From Ancistrus triradiatus (taxonomy: Eukaryota; Chordata; Actinopteri; Siluriformes; Loricariidae): a stretch of 64,000 bases of DNA. The notes under the pieces are model-generated. The model worked only from the letters and a program-made list of their open reading frames with translations. It did not search any database and had not been told where the DNA came from. The stretch is taken from positions 186,001-250,000 of the forward strand of contig JAJAGP010000209.1 in the NCBI GenBank assembly GCA_025084515.1. The letters run 5' to 3'. Shown here piece by piece: positions 1 through 11,290 of this stretch (position 1 is the stretch's first letter; each line of letters begins with the position of its first letter). The translations under genes and the position numbers were made by a program.

Positions 1-386
1 CATTTTCTTTAGCAGGCTGGTGCGTATGTAATTGCTATGTTCTCACACAGCATGGTGGGTGTGAGGGCATGAGTCAGTAACCATGAGTCACTTTCAGTCT
101 TATCAAATCATTTATCAAAAAAACCCATGAGCATCTCACACTCTCACCAGACTGGTGGCAAAGGACTTTCCCTCGTATTGACCTTTCACTCAAAGTCACT
201 TTGTTAGGTAACATGCACACGAGCAAAGTTAATGGGTGTTTGTAGAAGGGAGGAAGTGAAAGTAGTAAAGAGCAAAACACATTACATAGTATGTTAACTA
301 CTTTCAAATGGGACAATTTATTAATAGTTTAACATGATGAACAAGAAACATCTTTTTGAGTATTTTGTCATACATATCTACTGAGC
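1..386. other. No gene recognised
   Basis: I see no exon-like open frame, RNA gene or recognisable repeat here. The short open frames have no family resemblance. Confidence 0.4.
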
Positions 387-1385
387 CACTGGTTTATTGG
401 GTAAGGTATACTGGATATATACTGAATACTATGTACACTCACCAATCACTTTATTACATACATCTCCTTCTCTCTACACTCACTGTCCATTTTTATCAGT
501 TCCACTTACCTTATAGACACTCTTTGTAGTTTTACAATCACAGACTGCAGTCCATCTGTTTCTTTACATTCTTTACTTTGCTCTTTATTAGACACATGGG
601 CACAGCAGTTAGCGTGGTCACCTCACAGCTCCAGCATTCCCGGTTCGATCCCTACCTCGGACTTTGTCTGGAGTTTGCATGTCCTCCCCATGTCTGTGTG
701 GCTTTACTCTGGGTACTCCCGCAATCCAAAGACATGCATTATGTATTACTAACCTGAGTATGTATTACTAGTTTCAAAGTAACCTTGTGTATTTATGTAA
801 CCTTGTGTCTGTCGTAAATAGCCATTGATGCTGATAGTGCAGTTAAAAAACCAAATAAAAAAAAACCAAACTAAACACATCTACCACAATGCTCCACCTT
901 GTAGATGTAAAGTCAGAGACAGTGGCTCATCTTTGTGTTAGTCATCCTCTAATCCTTCATCAGTGCTCACAGGATGCTGCCTACAGACTGCCTTGCTGGA
1001 CATTTTTGGTTGGTGGACTACTTTCAGTCCAGCAGCGACTCTGAGGTGTTTAGAAATCCAGCAGCACTGCAGTGTCTGACCCACTCATATAAGTGCAACA
1101 CACAGACACACCACCACCACATCAGTGTCAGTGCAGTGCTGAGAATGATCTCTAACCAAATAGTACCTGATCTGTGGTGGTCATTTGGGGGTTCAGACCA
1201 TTAGAGAACAGAGTAACAGAGGCACAGAGAACAGACGGGCTACAGTCTGTAATTGTAGAGCTACAATGTACATTTATATGGTAGGTTGAACTGATCAAAT
1301 GGACAGTGACTGTACGTAATGAAGTTATTGGGGAGAGTATTAAGCATTCAGTATATATCCAGTATACTTCTCCAATAAACCAGTG
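387..1385. mobile_element. Non-autonomous DNA transposon with long inverted ends
   Basis: The left end, beginning CACTGGTTTATTGG, is matched in inverted form at the right end, which finishes at 1385. The similarity continues inward for roughly 200 bases with scattered mismatches, so the inverted repeats are long. The middle has no transposase. The internal part from about 960 to 1200 resembles a repeat I associate with many fish genomes, but I cannot name its superfamily. A tRNA-derived SINE has inserted into the left half (597-873). No convincing target-site duplication was seen. Confidence 0.6.
597..873 (+). repeat. tRNA-derived SINE, nested in the DNA transposon
   Basis: It has a polymerase III B-box-like GGTTCGATCC, then the block around 'ccaaagacatgcat' seen in several other SINEs of this window, and an A-rich tail near 845-873. 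The tail part, with 'accttgtgt' and 'ccattgatgctgatag', recurs at 30715-30821. It sits inside the inverted-repeat element, so it inserted later. Confidence 0.6.
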
Positions 1386-2796
1386 CTTCAATAATCATAT
1401 ATTAAAAATATCCATAAAGATGTTTGTTCTTTGTCGTGTTCAATTTGTGAACTGTCAATTGTCTATTGTAAGAATTACACCCATGTTACTCTTCCCTATT
1501 TATCATTTAAGTTATCATTATCAAGGTATAACAACTCACTAAAGTTAATGGTCTTGTGCTTGTATGCAGAGTATTCTGTGCTGAAAAAAGGACTGAAAAT
1601 CTCCTTACTGGAAACTCACTTATTATTAGCACACATTTTGTATTAGCCTCCAAATAACTGATATGCTAGACCAGCAGTGACCCTGGGCATTGTTGGCAGG
1701 GAATATTAAAACTACAAAACAAAACTTTGTCCTGTCCCCCAACTTGTCAGTTGTGTATCAGTTGTAAATTGCTTAATAGGGCATACACTGTACAGCAGAG
1801 TGTCTGTCGTATTCTCAGCAGCTGTGTCTACTCACTGTGTACCATGGTAACAAACAAGCTCCTGCAGAGCAAGGAAGTCTTCAGAGTTCACAGACTGAAG
1901 TTTATTCCTCTTCTGGGTTGAAGCAGATTAGAATTGCTTGTTTACTTCTGTTCAGTGTATAGTGCCTTCTATTTTGGATCAGCAAGACAAGGCACTGACT
2001 CAACAGCACTGCAATTTCCTCTGGTAAACACATACGATCTGGTGCTCCTGATGGTAATAGATCTGCCCAGGCTTGGTAACATGTTCATTTTATTCGTCCC
2101 CTCCATCCTCCACCTCCACCTGCTATGGCTGCTGCCATGAATTCAAACGGAGTGCCATTTGCCTGGCTGTGTAGTCATCATGGCGTAGGCTGGCAGGACT
2201 GCCCGATTCGTAAGAGCAACCCTCTCTCAACTCCCTTGGGCCATCTGTCTAAGAGTGCCTAGTTTTGGTCAAAATAATTAATAATCAGTATCATGCCATA
2301 TGATAACATTTCCTGTTATGGACTCTCTGAAGGAACATCTCTGAAGGAAGTTTATAAAATATATTAATTTCCATTGTTAACAAAAAATAATCACCACGAA
2401 TAAAGGGCATAACAGAAGCTGATGTTCTGATTACAGTATTTGTAGAGTACTGTAATCTGTTGTCTGGGTCTGTTCTTAGTTTCTTGCCAATCTCAGAGTT
2501 AAATAATAAAATGACAATTTAATACCATAGGCCTATAGTAACACTGTACATCTTAGTTTATTCCAATAGCTTACAGTCAAGAAATATCGTATTTTTCTAT
2601 GTATAAGTAAGCTAATTTTCCTAATATATTAACACTGTATGCTTTCTCAAGCTATTAAACTGTAGAAAAGTTGAATGAAAAGGATCAAATGAAGCAGATA
2701 AATCTCAAAGTTTAATAGAAAACAGTAGCATAAGTGCCCTAACTCTAACCTTAGTTTCAGCACAAAGATGAACACTCTTTATTCCTTACAGTTATA
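1386..2796. other. No gene recognised
   Basis: This is AT-rich sequence. A small open frame at 1727-1921 and a moderately GC-rich patch at 2090-2240 have no splice context or family resemblance that I can defend. Confidence 0.35.
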
Positions 2797-4409
2797 CAGT
2801 GGTGCTTGAAAGTTTATGAACCCTTTAGAGTTTTCTATATATTTGCATAAATACGACCTAAAACATCATCAAATTTTCACACAACTCCTAAAAGTAAATA
2901 AAGAGAACCCAGTTAAACAAATGAGACAAAAATATTATACTTGGTCATTTATTTATTGAGGAAAATGATCCAATATTACATATTAGTGATTGGCAAAAGT
3001 ATGTGAACCTCTAGGATTAGCAGTTACTTTGAAGGTGACATTAGAGTCAGGTGTTTTTGAATGAATGAGATGAGAATCAGGTGTGAGTGGGCACCCTGTT
3101 TTATTTAAAGAACAGGGATCTATCAAAGTCTGCTCTTCACAACAAATGTGTGTGGAAGTGTATCATGGCACGAACAAAAGAGATTTCTGGGGACCTCAGA
3201 AAAAGAGTTGTTGATGCTCATCAGTCTGGAGAAGGTTACAAAACCATCTCTAAAGAGTTTGGACTCTACCAATCCACGGTCAGACAGATTGTGTACAAAT
3301 GGAGGAAATTCAAGACCATTGTTACCCTCCCAGGAGTGGTCGACCAACAAAGATCACTCCAACAGCAAGGTGTGTAATAGTTGGCGAGGTCACAAAGGAC
3401 CCCAGGGTAACGTCTAAGCAACTGAAGGCCTCTCTCACATTGGTTAATGTTATTTTCATGAGTCCAACACATCAAAGAACACTGAACAACAATGGTGTGC
3501 ATGGCAGGGTTGCAAAGAGAAAGCCACTGCTCTCCAAAAAGAAAAAGAACATTGCTGCTCATCTGCAGTTTGATAAAGATCACGTGAACAAGCCAGAAGG
3601 CTATTGGAAGAATATTTTGTGGATGGATGAGACCAACATAGAACTTTTTAGTTTACAAGAAAAGCGTTATGTTTGGAGAAAGGAAAACACTGCATTCCAG
3701 CATAATAACCTTATCCCATCTGTGAAACATGGTGGTGGTAGTATCATGGTTTGGGCCTGTTTTGCTGCATCTGGGCCAGGACAGCTTGCCATCATTGATG
3801 GAACAATGAATTCTGAATTATATCAGATAATTCTAAAGGAAAATGTCAGGACATCTGTCCATGAACTGAATCTCAAGAGAAGGTGGGTCATGCAGCAAGA
3901 CAACAACCCTAAGCACACAAGTCATTCTTCCTAGGAATGGTTAAAGTAGAATAAAGTTAATGTTTTGGAATGGCCAAGTCAAAGTCCTGACCTTAATCAG
4001 ATAAAAATGTTGTGAAAGGAGCTGAAGCGAGCAGTTAATGTGAGGAAACCCACCAACACCCCAGAGTTGAAGCTATTCTGTATGGAGGAATGGGCTAAAA
4101 TTCCTCCAAGCCGGTGTGCAGGACTGATCAACAGTTACAGGAAACATTTAGTTGCAGTTATTGCTGCACAGGGGGGTCACACCAGATACTGAAAGCAAAG
4201 GTTCACATACTTTTGCCACTCACTAATATGTAATGTTGGATCCTTTTCCTCAATAAATAAATGACCAAGTATAATATTTTTGTCTCATTTGTTTAACTGG
4301 GTTCTCTTTATCTACTTTTAGGACTTGTGTGAAAATCTGATGATGTTTTAGGTCATATTTATGCAGAAATATAGAAAATTCTAAAGGGTTCACAAACTTT
4401 CTACCACTG
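2797..4409 (+). mobile_element. Tc1-like transposon, full length but inactive (copy 1)
   Basis: It begins CAGTGGTGCTTGAAAG and ends with the inverted form, and both ends are flanked by the TA dinucleotide that Tc1/mariner elements duplicate. The inverted repeats extend inward for more than 100 bases, through 'agaacccagttaaacaaatg' on both sides. At 1.6 kb this is the normal length for the family. It is the most complete of five related copies in the window (also at 8078, 18567, 49865 and 62853) and carries the transposase remnant at 3165-4192. Confidence 0.9.
3165..4192 (+). pseudogene. Tc1-like transposase, frameshifted
   Basis: The frame opens with MARTKEISGDLRKRVV, followed by a helix-turn-helix DNA-binding region (GYKTISKEFGL...STVRQIVYKW). 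It continues into the DD34E catalytic core: first aspartate in ILWMDETN, then the GGGSIMVWACF block and the second aspartate in VMQQDNNPKHTS. The reading frame is broken near 3330, where one base appears lost in the GRPT linker. An in-frame stop falls at about 3932 just after HTSHSS. Beyond it the C-terminal region can still be followed to a stop at 4190-4192. The protein cannot be made as it stands. Related broken copies share the same motifs. Confidence 0.88.
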
Positions 4410-4892
4410 TACCTCCAACATTAAAATAAGCAAAGCCTGACCTTAGCCTCACTTTTGTGAAGCCACCCTAAAATACACAAATCACCCTAAATATTTTTAA
4501 TGCTGCAATAGAGTATTGAGTCACGCATCCAACCACCTTCATCTTTTTTGAAACTTTTTTTGTTTAATTACAGATGGAATAGAGATGCTGGATGTGAAAT
4601 GGTCTAAAAAAATCATAGCTGTTTCTTTGTTCAAAGCTCTTAGTAAGTGTTTTGGCTATATTAGGAGACCCACTTGAGAGGTTCTCTCAATAAATTGCCA
4701 CAGAACTGAGCCAAAAAAAAACACCCAAGGATAAAAATATTACCAATAGAATCTCACTCCATGACAACAGCATAGATGAACAATCTAAAAATACCAATTT
4801 GTTGATTGGCCCTGTCTTTTAGCTCCCATTTTTGATGGAAGGGTCATATAACAAGACAAATATCTAAATATAAATATATAACTTTATATATA

Positions 4893-4957
<65 letters not shown>

Positions 4958-7540
4958 AGATACTGTATATGGCTAAAAGTGTGTATACACCTCTTCTAAT
5001 TAGCGATCTGTTGTTTTCGCCACACTCACTGCTAACAGTCATGATATAATGCATAACAGCATGGACTCTCCATAGATACACAGCAGCTATAGAATGGGTT
5101 ATACTGAATGCTGCTGTGGCATTCAATATGACACATAGAGTTCCACCTCACCAAATGTTAGTTCTTCAACTTTCTGCCCTGTCCTCCTAAAGTTAATACA
5201 GAAATGGTTTGCTATCTATGGAGGCGAACTTGACTGGCTTTGACAGAGCCCTGAGATACCTTTGTGATTGCATAGAACGTCAAAAGTTAACATCAGTACC
5301 CCACCTCATATAGTGGAAATCCTTTTCAAAGCAGTGACATTCCAAAGGGGAATCCCATACAAATACCCACGTGTTCTCAAATGTCTGGCTATATTGTTCA
5401 TTTAGGATTGTGATACGTTCTAACTGAGAACACAACACACACAGTAGTCTAAAGTATAATATTCTGTACTAAGTTTTGTATAAGAATTAAAAAAGCAACT
5501 GTTGATCTGTTGTTCCCTTGTCACATCTGTCCCCTAAGTGCTGCACTACTTTCCAGTTGCATCACCACCTGCACTTTCCTTAAAAACAACTAAGTGTTCC
5601 CACAGGTAATAAGAACAAAACAAGGCAAAGCAACACTTGAGTTGGTTAATGTGTAATAATTTACAACTATAAATGGCACAGACACAAGTTCCACAACAGT
5701 CAGAGCCACATGCAAAAACATGAAGAGTGGAGGCCGAGCTTCAAGGATATGTCAGTCAACAAAATACCGTGTGATTCTTTATACTGGTTCAAGGCTGACG
5801 GCCAAGGTTTGTGATTATTATTCGGTGTTTACAGGAATAAATGGATAACCTTTGAGATTCAATGCAGGAACCCAAATAAAAGCTGATAACACCTTAGCCA
5901 AAAATGTCCTTTAGTAACCCTACAATGTGAAGCTTTACTGCCCAGGTTTAGACTTGCGACAATGCTACAAAACCGTCTTGTGTTTTCTCATGTCCGTAGC
6001 TCTGACATATATATGATCCTGTCCAAACCAAAGCGGCTGACATAATCAAGTGTTTTCATATGACACTGATCCTTTTTGTTATTATTTAACTTTGATAGTT
6101 AGCAGAGTATTTAAGAGGTTACATAAACAACACACTTTAATATCTTATATTTAAGGAATGTCAAGACTGCAGATAAGGATACGTTATTATAAGCATTCCA
6201 TTTCTTAATCAGATGTGCAGGCAGAGAAGAAAAGTATGTCTTTGTTTTTTGTTTTGTTTTTTGTTGTTGTTTTTGCTTTAATTTAAAATCAAGGCTGCTC
6301 AGAGAAACACAGCATTATGTACAATCACATTTACAAATGTATTTTTACCAGCATTTCAATTGTGCTCCAACACACCAACAATAAGTAAATCACACATATA
6401 TTGTAGTTTGTGTGTTTGGTGTTATTTAACGTCACATCAGCACACTTAGCTATATTCATGAAAGGAACAAGTTTATATCATTACACACATTTCATCCGTA
6501 CAAGTTCAATTTTAAAAAATGGTCACGTGCAATTTTAGTCTCTCCATTTCACCTAACTTGCATGTCTTTGGACTATGGGAGGATGCCGGAGGAAACTTAT
6601 ATATACTGTAGTAATCAATTCTATGATTACTTTTTCAACATACTATTTAGTGTAGTAGTATGTACTGTAGATTGGGAGACATGTAACCAGTAAAAATAAC
6701 TAGTTACATTTCACATATTCAGACAATTTTGCAACCTGTTCCTGATGTCAGTGTTAGTATATTTCATTACTTTTCTGATTTTCTGACCACGCAAGTTTGA
6801 TGCCAAAGGATGACTCCATAAGCAAAGTAGTTTCATTTTGCAGTTTAATTACAACACACTGCATACAATATAGAGGTATTGGGTACAAAAGTACTTTGTT
6901 GTTAAGCAATGTAAACAGCAATTACAAGAATATGCCTTATTTGTAACAGTGACAGGTACATGATATTCTGTGCAGTGTAAATATTTGCTGTAGGTATGGT
7001 GGTTTTCTTAGACAGAGCTTTACAGTGAAATTAATTGTAAATAAGTATTTGAAAAGAACAGGTGACATTGCACTGAATGTGCTCCAGAAAGGGCTCTGAC
7101 AAGGGGTATACAGAACAGATACACACTTATGTGAATTGCACTGCCTGTAGCTGATTACATAATAAAAACAAAATCCACTGTGTAAAAAACACAGAGTTCA
7201 CTGTTGTGTGATTAGAGCTCATGCTAAGTACTGTTTTTCCTGAACATCGTACAGGTAAACAGGCTACTGTTAATTGCTTTAATTGAACGACACACTGAAA
7301 CAGACTGACAACCATCATTTTGTTAGACACATTGCATTTTAAACTATAAGAGCTAATAATGTTTTATTTTGTATGAACGGGATAGGAAAGTTTTGTGTAA
7401 GGTGGTGTGCTCATGTAGGGTAAAGACATTTCCATCTAGGGTATGTACAGGACCACACTGCATTTGTTTTGCAAGACAAACAGAGTCAAATTTACCCTTT
7501 TATTTTTAATGTGCCATATGTGTTGATGGTCTATGAGCTA
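4410..7540. other. No gene recognised
   Basis: This is AT-rich intergenic sequence with a TA microsatellite at 4897-4952 and short T-rich runs near 6240-6270. I looked for exon-like stretches on both strands and found none I can defend. Confidence 0.4.
4897..4952. repeat. (TA)n microsatellite
   Basis: An almost uninterrupted run of alternating T and A for about 55 bases. Confidence 0.95.
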
Positions 7541-7835
7541 TTAATTAATCCTGTTCAGGGGTGCAGTAAAGCCGGTGCCTAGCTGGCAGCACATGGCAGG
7601 AACAACCGGGCGCCAATCCATCGTAGAGCACATACACTCCTGCACACATTCAGACACTAAGGGCACCTTAAAAGCACCCATTAATCTAACACATGGCTTT
7701 GGACTGTGGGAGTACACTGGAGTAAACCCACGTGGACATGGGGATGACAAGAAAACTAGACACAGGTGATGTCCGAGGTCAGGATCAAACTGGGGACACT
7801 GGAGTTGTGAAACGACAGTGTTAATTAATTAGCCC
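7541..7835 (-). repeat. tRNA-derived SINE, reverse orientation
   Basis: Read on the - strand it has a degenerate tRNA-like head near 7835. It then has the block with 'ccaaagccatgtgtt', equivalent to the 'ccaaagacatgca' block of sibling copies, and a 3' part with 'cgatggattggcgcc'. The same family lies at 42959-43278 (-), 37531-37813 (+) and 40291-40600 (+). Confidence 0.6.
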
Positions 7836-8077
7836 TAATTAATAGCTGCCAAAGGAAACTAAGGTATTTTAAGTGGTTTAATTTACAACGAATGTTATCT
7901 AATTCTGTTATGTAATGTACCATAGCAACTCTACTGAAATACTGCATTTTCTCCTACTGGATTCAAACGGGTATTTTTTGCTAAGGAACATCAAACATTA
8001 ATCATAAGCTTGTCTTTCTAATATTGTGGGGGCTTAGCTAATTTAGCTTATTAATGTTACACCTAAACTTCCACCTA

Positions 8078-9119
8078 CAGTGGTGCTTGAAAGTTTGTGA
8101 ACATTTTAGAATTTTCTATATTTCTGCATAAATATGACTTAAAACATCATCAGATTTTCACACAAGTCCTAAAAGAATATAAAGAGAACCCAGTTAAACA
8201 GATGAGACAAAAATATTATACTTGGTCATTTATTTATTGAGGAAAATGATCCAATATTATATATATTTGTGAGTGGCAAAAGTATGTGAACCTTTGCTTT
8301 CATTATCTGGTGTGACCCCCCTGTGCAGCAATAACTGCAACTAACTGTCCTGTAACTGTTAATCAGTCCTGCACACCGGCTTGGAGGAATTTTACCTCAT
8401 TCCTCCGTACAGAACAGCTTCAGCTCTGGGATGTTGGTGGGTTTCCTCACATTAACTGCTCGCTACAGCTCCTTCTACAACATTTCTATTGGATTAAGGT
8501 CAGGACTTTGACTTGGCTATTCCAAAACATTAACTTTATTCTTCTTTAACTATTCTTTGGTAGAACGACTTGTGTGCTTAGGGTCGTTGTCTTGCTGCAT
8601 GACCCACCTTCTCTTGAGATTCAGTTCATGGACTGACATTTTCCTTTATAATTCTCTGATATAATTCAGAATTCATTGTTCCATCAATGATGGCAAGCCG
8701 TCCTGGCCCAAATGCAGCAAAACAGGCACAAACCATGGTACTACCACCACCATGTTTCACAGATGGGATAAGGTTCTTATGCTGGAATGCAGTGTTTTCC
8801 TTTCTCCAAACATAACACTTTTCGTTTACACCAAAAAGTTCTATTTTGTTCTCATCCGTCGACAAAACTTTCTTCCAATAGCCTTCAGGCTTGTCTGCGT
8901 GATCTTTAGCAAACTGTAGATGATCAGCAATTTTCTTTTTGGAGAGCAGTGGCTTTCTCCTTGCAACCCTGCCATGTACACCATTGTTGTTCAGTGTTCT
9001 TCTGATGGTGGAATCATGTCTTCAGTTTCTTAGAAGTTGTCCTGGGGTCTTTTGTGACCTTGCCAACTATTACACGCCTTGCTCTTGGAGTGATCTTTGT
9101 TGGTTGTCCGCTCCTGGGG
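8078..9119 (-). mobile_element. Tc1-like transposon, 5' truncated (copy 2)
   Basis: The terminal repeat CAGTGGTGCTTGAAAG starts right after a TA at 8076-8077. Similarity to copy 1 (in reverse) continues to about 9119, where it stops abruptly inside the transposase gene. The other half, including the second terminal repeat and the start codon, is missing. The broken end lies 54 bases from the possible PH-domain exon at 9173-9226. Confidence 0.85.
8306..9119 (-). pseudogene. Tc1-like transposase fragment
   Basis: The - strand encodes the catalytic two-thirds of a Tc1 transposase: KKIAD...AKDHADKPEG, the first-aspartate block, YVWRKENTAFQHKNL, SVKHGGGSTMVCACF and the C-terminal block ending near 8306. 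An early stop breaks the frame near 8626, just before the second catalytic aspartate. The N-terminal DNA-binding region is absent because of the truncation. It is non-functional. Confidence 0.8.
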
Positions 9120-9172
9120 TATTAGTCTTCTGGGTTACATTTGTGTCTCTGTTTCCATGGCATTAAATATAC

Positions 9173-9226
9173 CTGGAGCTCCAGGCACTGGTGGTTCCTC
9201 CTGGTGGCTCCATTTCTATTGAGGAC
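9173..9226 (-). CDS. PH-domain candidate, exon d
   Basis: A 54-base exon between acceptor aataacaacag and donor GTATAT, in phase 0 with exon c. Its sequence (VLNRNGATRRNHQCLELQ) has no family resemblance I recognise, so it is the weakest of the four. Confidence 0.33.
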
Positions 9227-9644
9227 CTGTTGTTATTTGTGCTTACAAGGACTGGTTTAAAGGAAAAGAAGCAGAATTGAAATGGATACCTCTGAGTTGT
9301 CTGGACTAGACTGACTGACCAAAGCAATGTTCTCAATGGCTCTGGTCCAGGCCAGTCTGGTCCACTCAGAATCAGCTGCCAACATGTAACTCCTACACAC
9401 ACAAACACAGGGAATAGAAAAGGGTTTATAATTAAAAGCAATTCTCAATCTGATTACTAATAATCTGGACTCACATTGTAGGCGAAACCAGGTTAAAGCC
9501 AAAGCGGTGCCGGATGGTACTGAAGTGGTGGAAAAAAGAAAGTTATAGTTATAATTCTTTGCAAACAGACTTGCCATGTTTTTCATTATCGTATTTGTTG
9601 AGTGTAGCTAACCTTGGATCTCTGCATGCACCTGGAGCCAGCGT
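9173..9644 (-). CDS. Possible PH-domain gene: four small exons, partial
   Basis: Four stretches on the - strand are each bounded by good splice signals and join in one open frame: 9613-9644, 9475-9519, 9290-9392 and 9173-9226. Their introns are only 93, 82 and 63 bases long. The frame reads through RHRFGFNLVSPT, SYMLAADSEWTRLAWTRAIE and NIALVSQSSPDNSE, then VLNRNGATRRNHQCLELQ. The hydrophobic strand, 'AADSE', then W-x-x-A-I match the last strand and C-terminal helix of a pleckstrin-homology domain, which binds phosphoinositides or proteins. I cannot name the gene. No start or stop was found. The neighbouring Tc1 insertions may have broken it, or the remaining exons may lie outside what I could recognise. 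It could be a gene relic. Confidence 0.42.
9290..9392 (-). CDS. PH-domain candidate, exon c
   Basis: A 103-base exon after a gtgtgtgtag acceptor, ending in GAG before GTATCC. It encodes SYMLAADSEWTRLAWTRAIE and 14 more residues. This is the exon that looks most like a PH-domain C-terminus. Confidence 0.45.
9475..9519 (-). CDS. PH-domain candidate, exon b
   Basis: A 45-base exon between a cttcag acceptor and a consensus GTGAGT donor. It encodes TIRHRFGFNLVSPT and leaves AT for the next exon, which supplies G. Confidence 0.42.
9613..9644 (-). CDS. PH-domain candidate, exon a
   Basis: A 32-base exon with a pyrimidine-rich acceptor (ttgtttctttgcag) and a GTTAGC donor. It leaves two bases of a codon, which the next exon completes. 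Confidence 0.38.
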
Positions 9645-9791
9645 CTGCAAAGAAACAATAATACAACCAATAAAACAGCAAACAACTGCTTGTTACTGAA
9701 ATAATTGTAATTGATAATTACTGACTGCCTTACTGTATATCCACACTAAATTATTATCATATTGCTGTTTACAAATATTCCTATCTATATA

Positions 9792-10299
9792 CACTACTGT
9801 GCAAAAGTCTTAGGCCACCATTAGATTAGATATATGAATATTTAAGCAATTATATAATGACCATATACAAATATTTATCAGTCTCTTTATTAGAATGCAA
9901 CCAGAAAACACAGGAAAGTTGTATTAAGTATTAAAAACTGTAAAAATCAGAAAGAACAGCTTCTATAGGCTACAATGGCAAGTATTTAATGTGACCTCCC
10001 CTTACATTTGCACAACAGCAGCATCTAGCAGTTTTATTGGGATGCCAAGTTGACCCTTCTACAGTCCTTGATCAGGAATGGTCTTTTTGCTATTGCAGCA
10101 GACAAGAAACTTTTTTTTAAGGAGAACAGGGTGAAAAGTCTAAGATATGCTAAAGCTCACAAAGAATGGAATTTGAAATTTGGAAAGAATGGAAATTGAA
10201 ATTTTTGTGTCCCATTGTTGACAGTATGCTATATATGGTCATTATGCCATTACTAAAACAGCTATTCTAATGGTGGCCTAAGACTTTTGCACAGTAGTG
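9792..10299 (+). mobile_element. Short Tc1-type element with a degraded transposase core
   Basis: The left end CACTACTGTGCAAAAGTC is matched by its inverted form at the right end, with about 34 bases of near-perfect inverted repeat. A TA precedes the left end. The middle holds traces of a Tc1 transposase, for example a stretch reading RLRYAKAHKEW. A shorter relative lies at 32389-32790. Confidence 0.7.
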
Positions 10300-10568
10300 C
10301 AACTGAATTATTTGTTTACCTATGAATAAAACTAAACAGTTCCATAGTAAGGCCAGGCTCACCATCACTGTTTTAATACCACTATTACTCAGGGTCATTG
10401 GGCTAACTTGGATATTGGACTAAATGATGAAGATATGGATATTCTCTACGTTATTATATTCAATACTTTGTTTATTGAGATTATTGTCTTATATTCTAGA
10501 GTTTTATATCCTTTATTTCATTATACTCTTCATAATATTATATTCTATTTAAATTAGCATAGTCTGTA
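10300..10568. other. No gene recognised
   Basis: AT-rich spacer between two transposon fragments. Confidence 0.5.
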
Positions 10569-11290
10569 CAGTGGTATGAAAAGTGTTTACCCCCTTCCTG
10601 ATTTTTTTGCATGTTTGTCACACTTAAGTGTTTCGGAACATCAAAACAATTTAAATATTAGTCAACGACAACACAAGTAAACACAAAATGCAGTTTTTAA
10701 ATGAAGGTGTTTATTATTAAGGGGAAAAAAAAACAAACCTACCTGTGTGAAAAAGTGATTGCCTCCTAAACCTAATAACTGGTTGGACCAGCCTTAGCAG
10801 CAACAACTGCAACCAAGCGTTTGCCATAACTTGCAATGAGTCTTTTACAGCGTTGTGGAGGAATTTTGGCCACTCATCTTTGCAGAATTGTTGTAATTCA
10901 GCCACATTGGAGGGGTTTCAAGCATGAACGACCTTTTCAAGGTCATGCCACAGCATCTCAATAGGATTCAGGTCAGGACGGCGGAACTTTTCTGCACTAA
11001 TGACCTGAAAATGATCTTTCTCATAGGCACTGACACAACCCCATACTCTAACCCTGGTTTTTGGACTTGTAGCTGATAAAAGTCTGGATTGTCCAATGTG
11101 TCTTTGGTCCTGGGCACACATCCTGCATTTCTTATAAAACAGATCTGGAATACTGATTGGTCTGACCACAATAAACGTTTCCACTGTGTGATGGTCCATC
11201 TTTGATGCCTCTGAGCCAAGAGAAGTCATGTCACTTCTGGACATGGTTAAGATAAGCCTTCTTTTTTGCACAGTAACGTTTTAAGTGGCA
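10569..11290 (-). mobile_element. Tc1-like transposon fragment of a different family
   Basis: It starts CAGTGGTATGAAAAGTG after a TA. On the - strand it encodes Tc1 transposase pieces: TMSRSDMTS, the SDQSVFQ block, VRVWGCVSAY, and RPDLNPIEMLWHDLEKVVHA, which carries the DD34E glutamate. Part of the core between WGCV and RPDLNPIE is deleted, and the N-terminal half and far terminal repeat are missing beyond about 11290. Confidence 0.78.
10740..11275 (-). pseudogene. Tc1-like transposase remnant
   Basis: The open part at 11271-10918 joins the first catalytic region directly to the DLNPIEMLW motif, skipping the region of the second aspartate. A further piece near 10905-10740 (AELQQFCKDEWPKF) is the C-terminal domain in another frame. 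It cannot be active. Confidence 0.72.

Noticed and set aside
1840..1856. 'gtaccatggtaac' as an RFX X-box
   Set aside because: One half-site is a base short and there is no promoter or gene beside it.
5215..5290. Possible exon reading MEANLTGFDRALRYLCDC
   Set aside because: There is no convincing splice donor or continuing exon, and no family resemblance.
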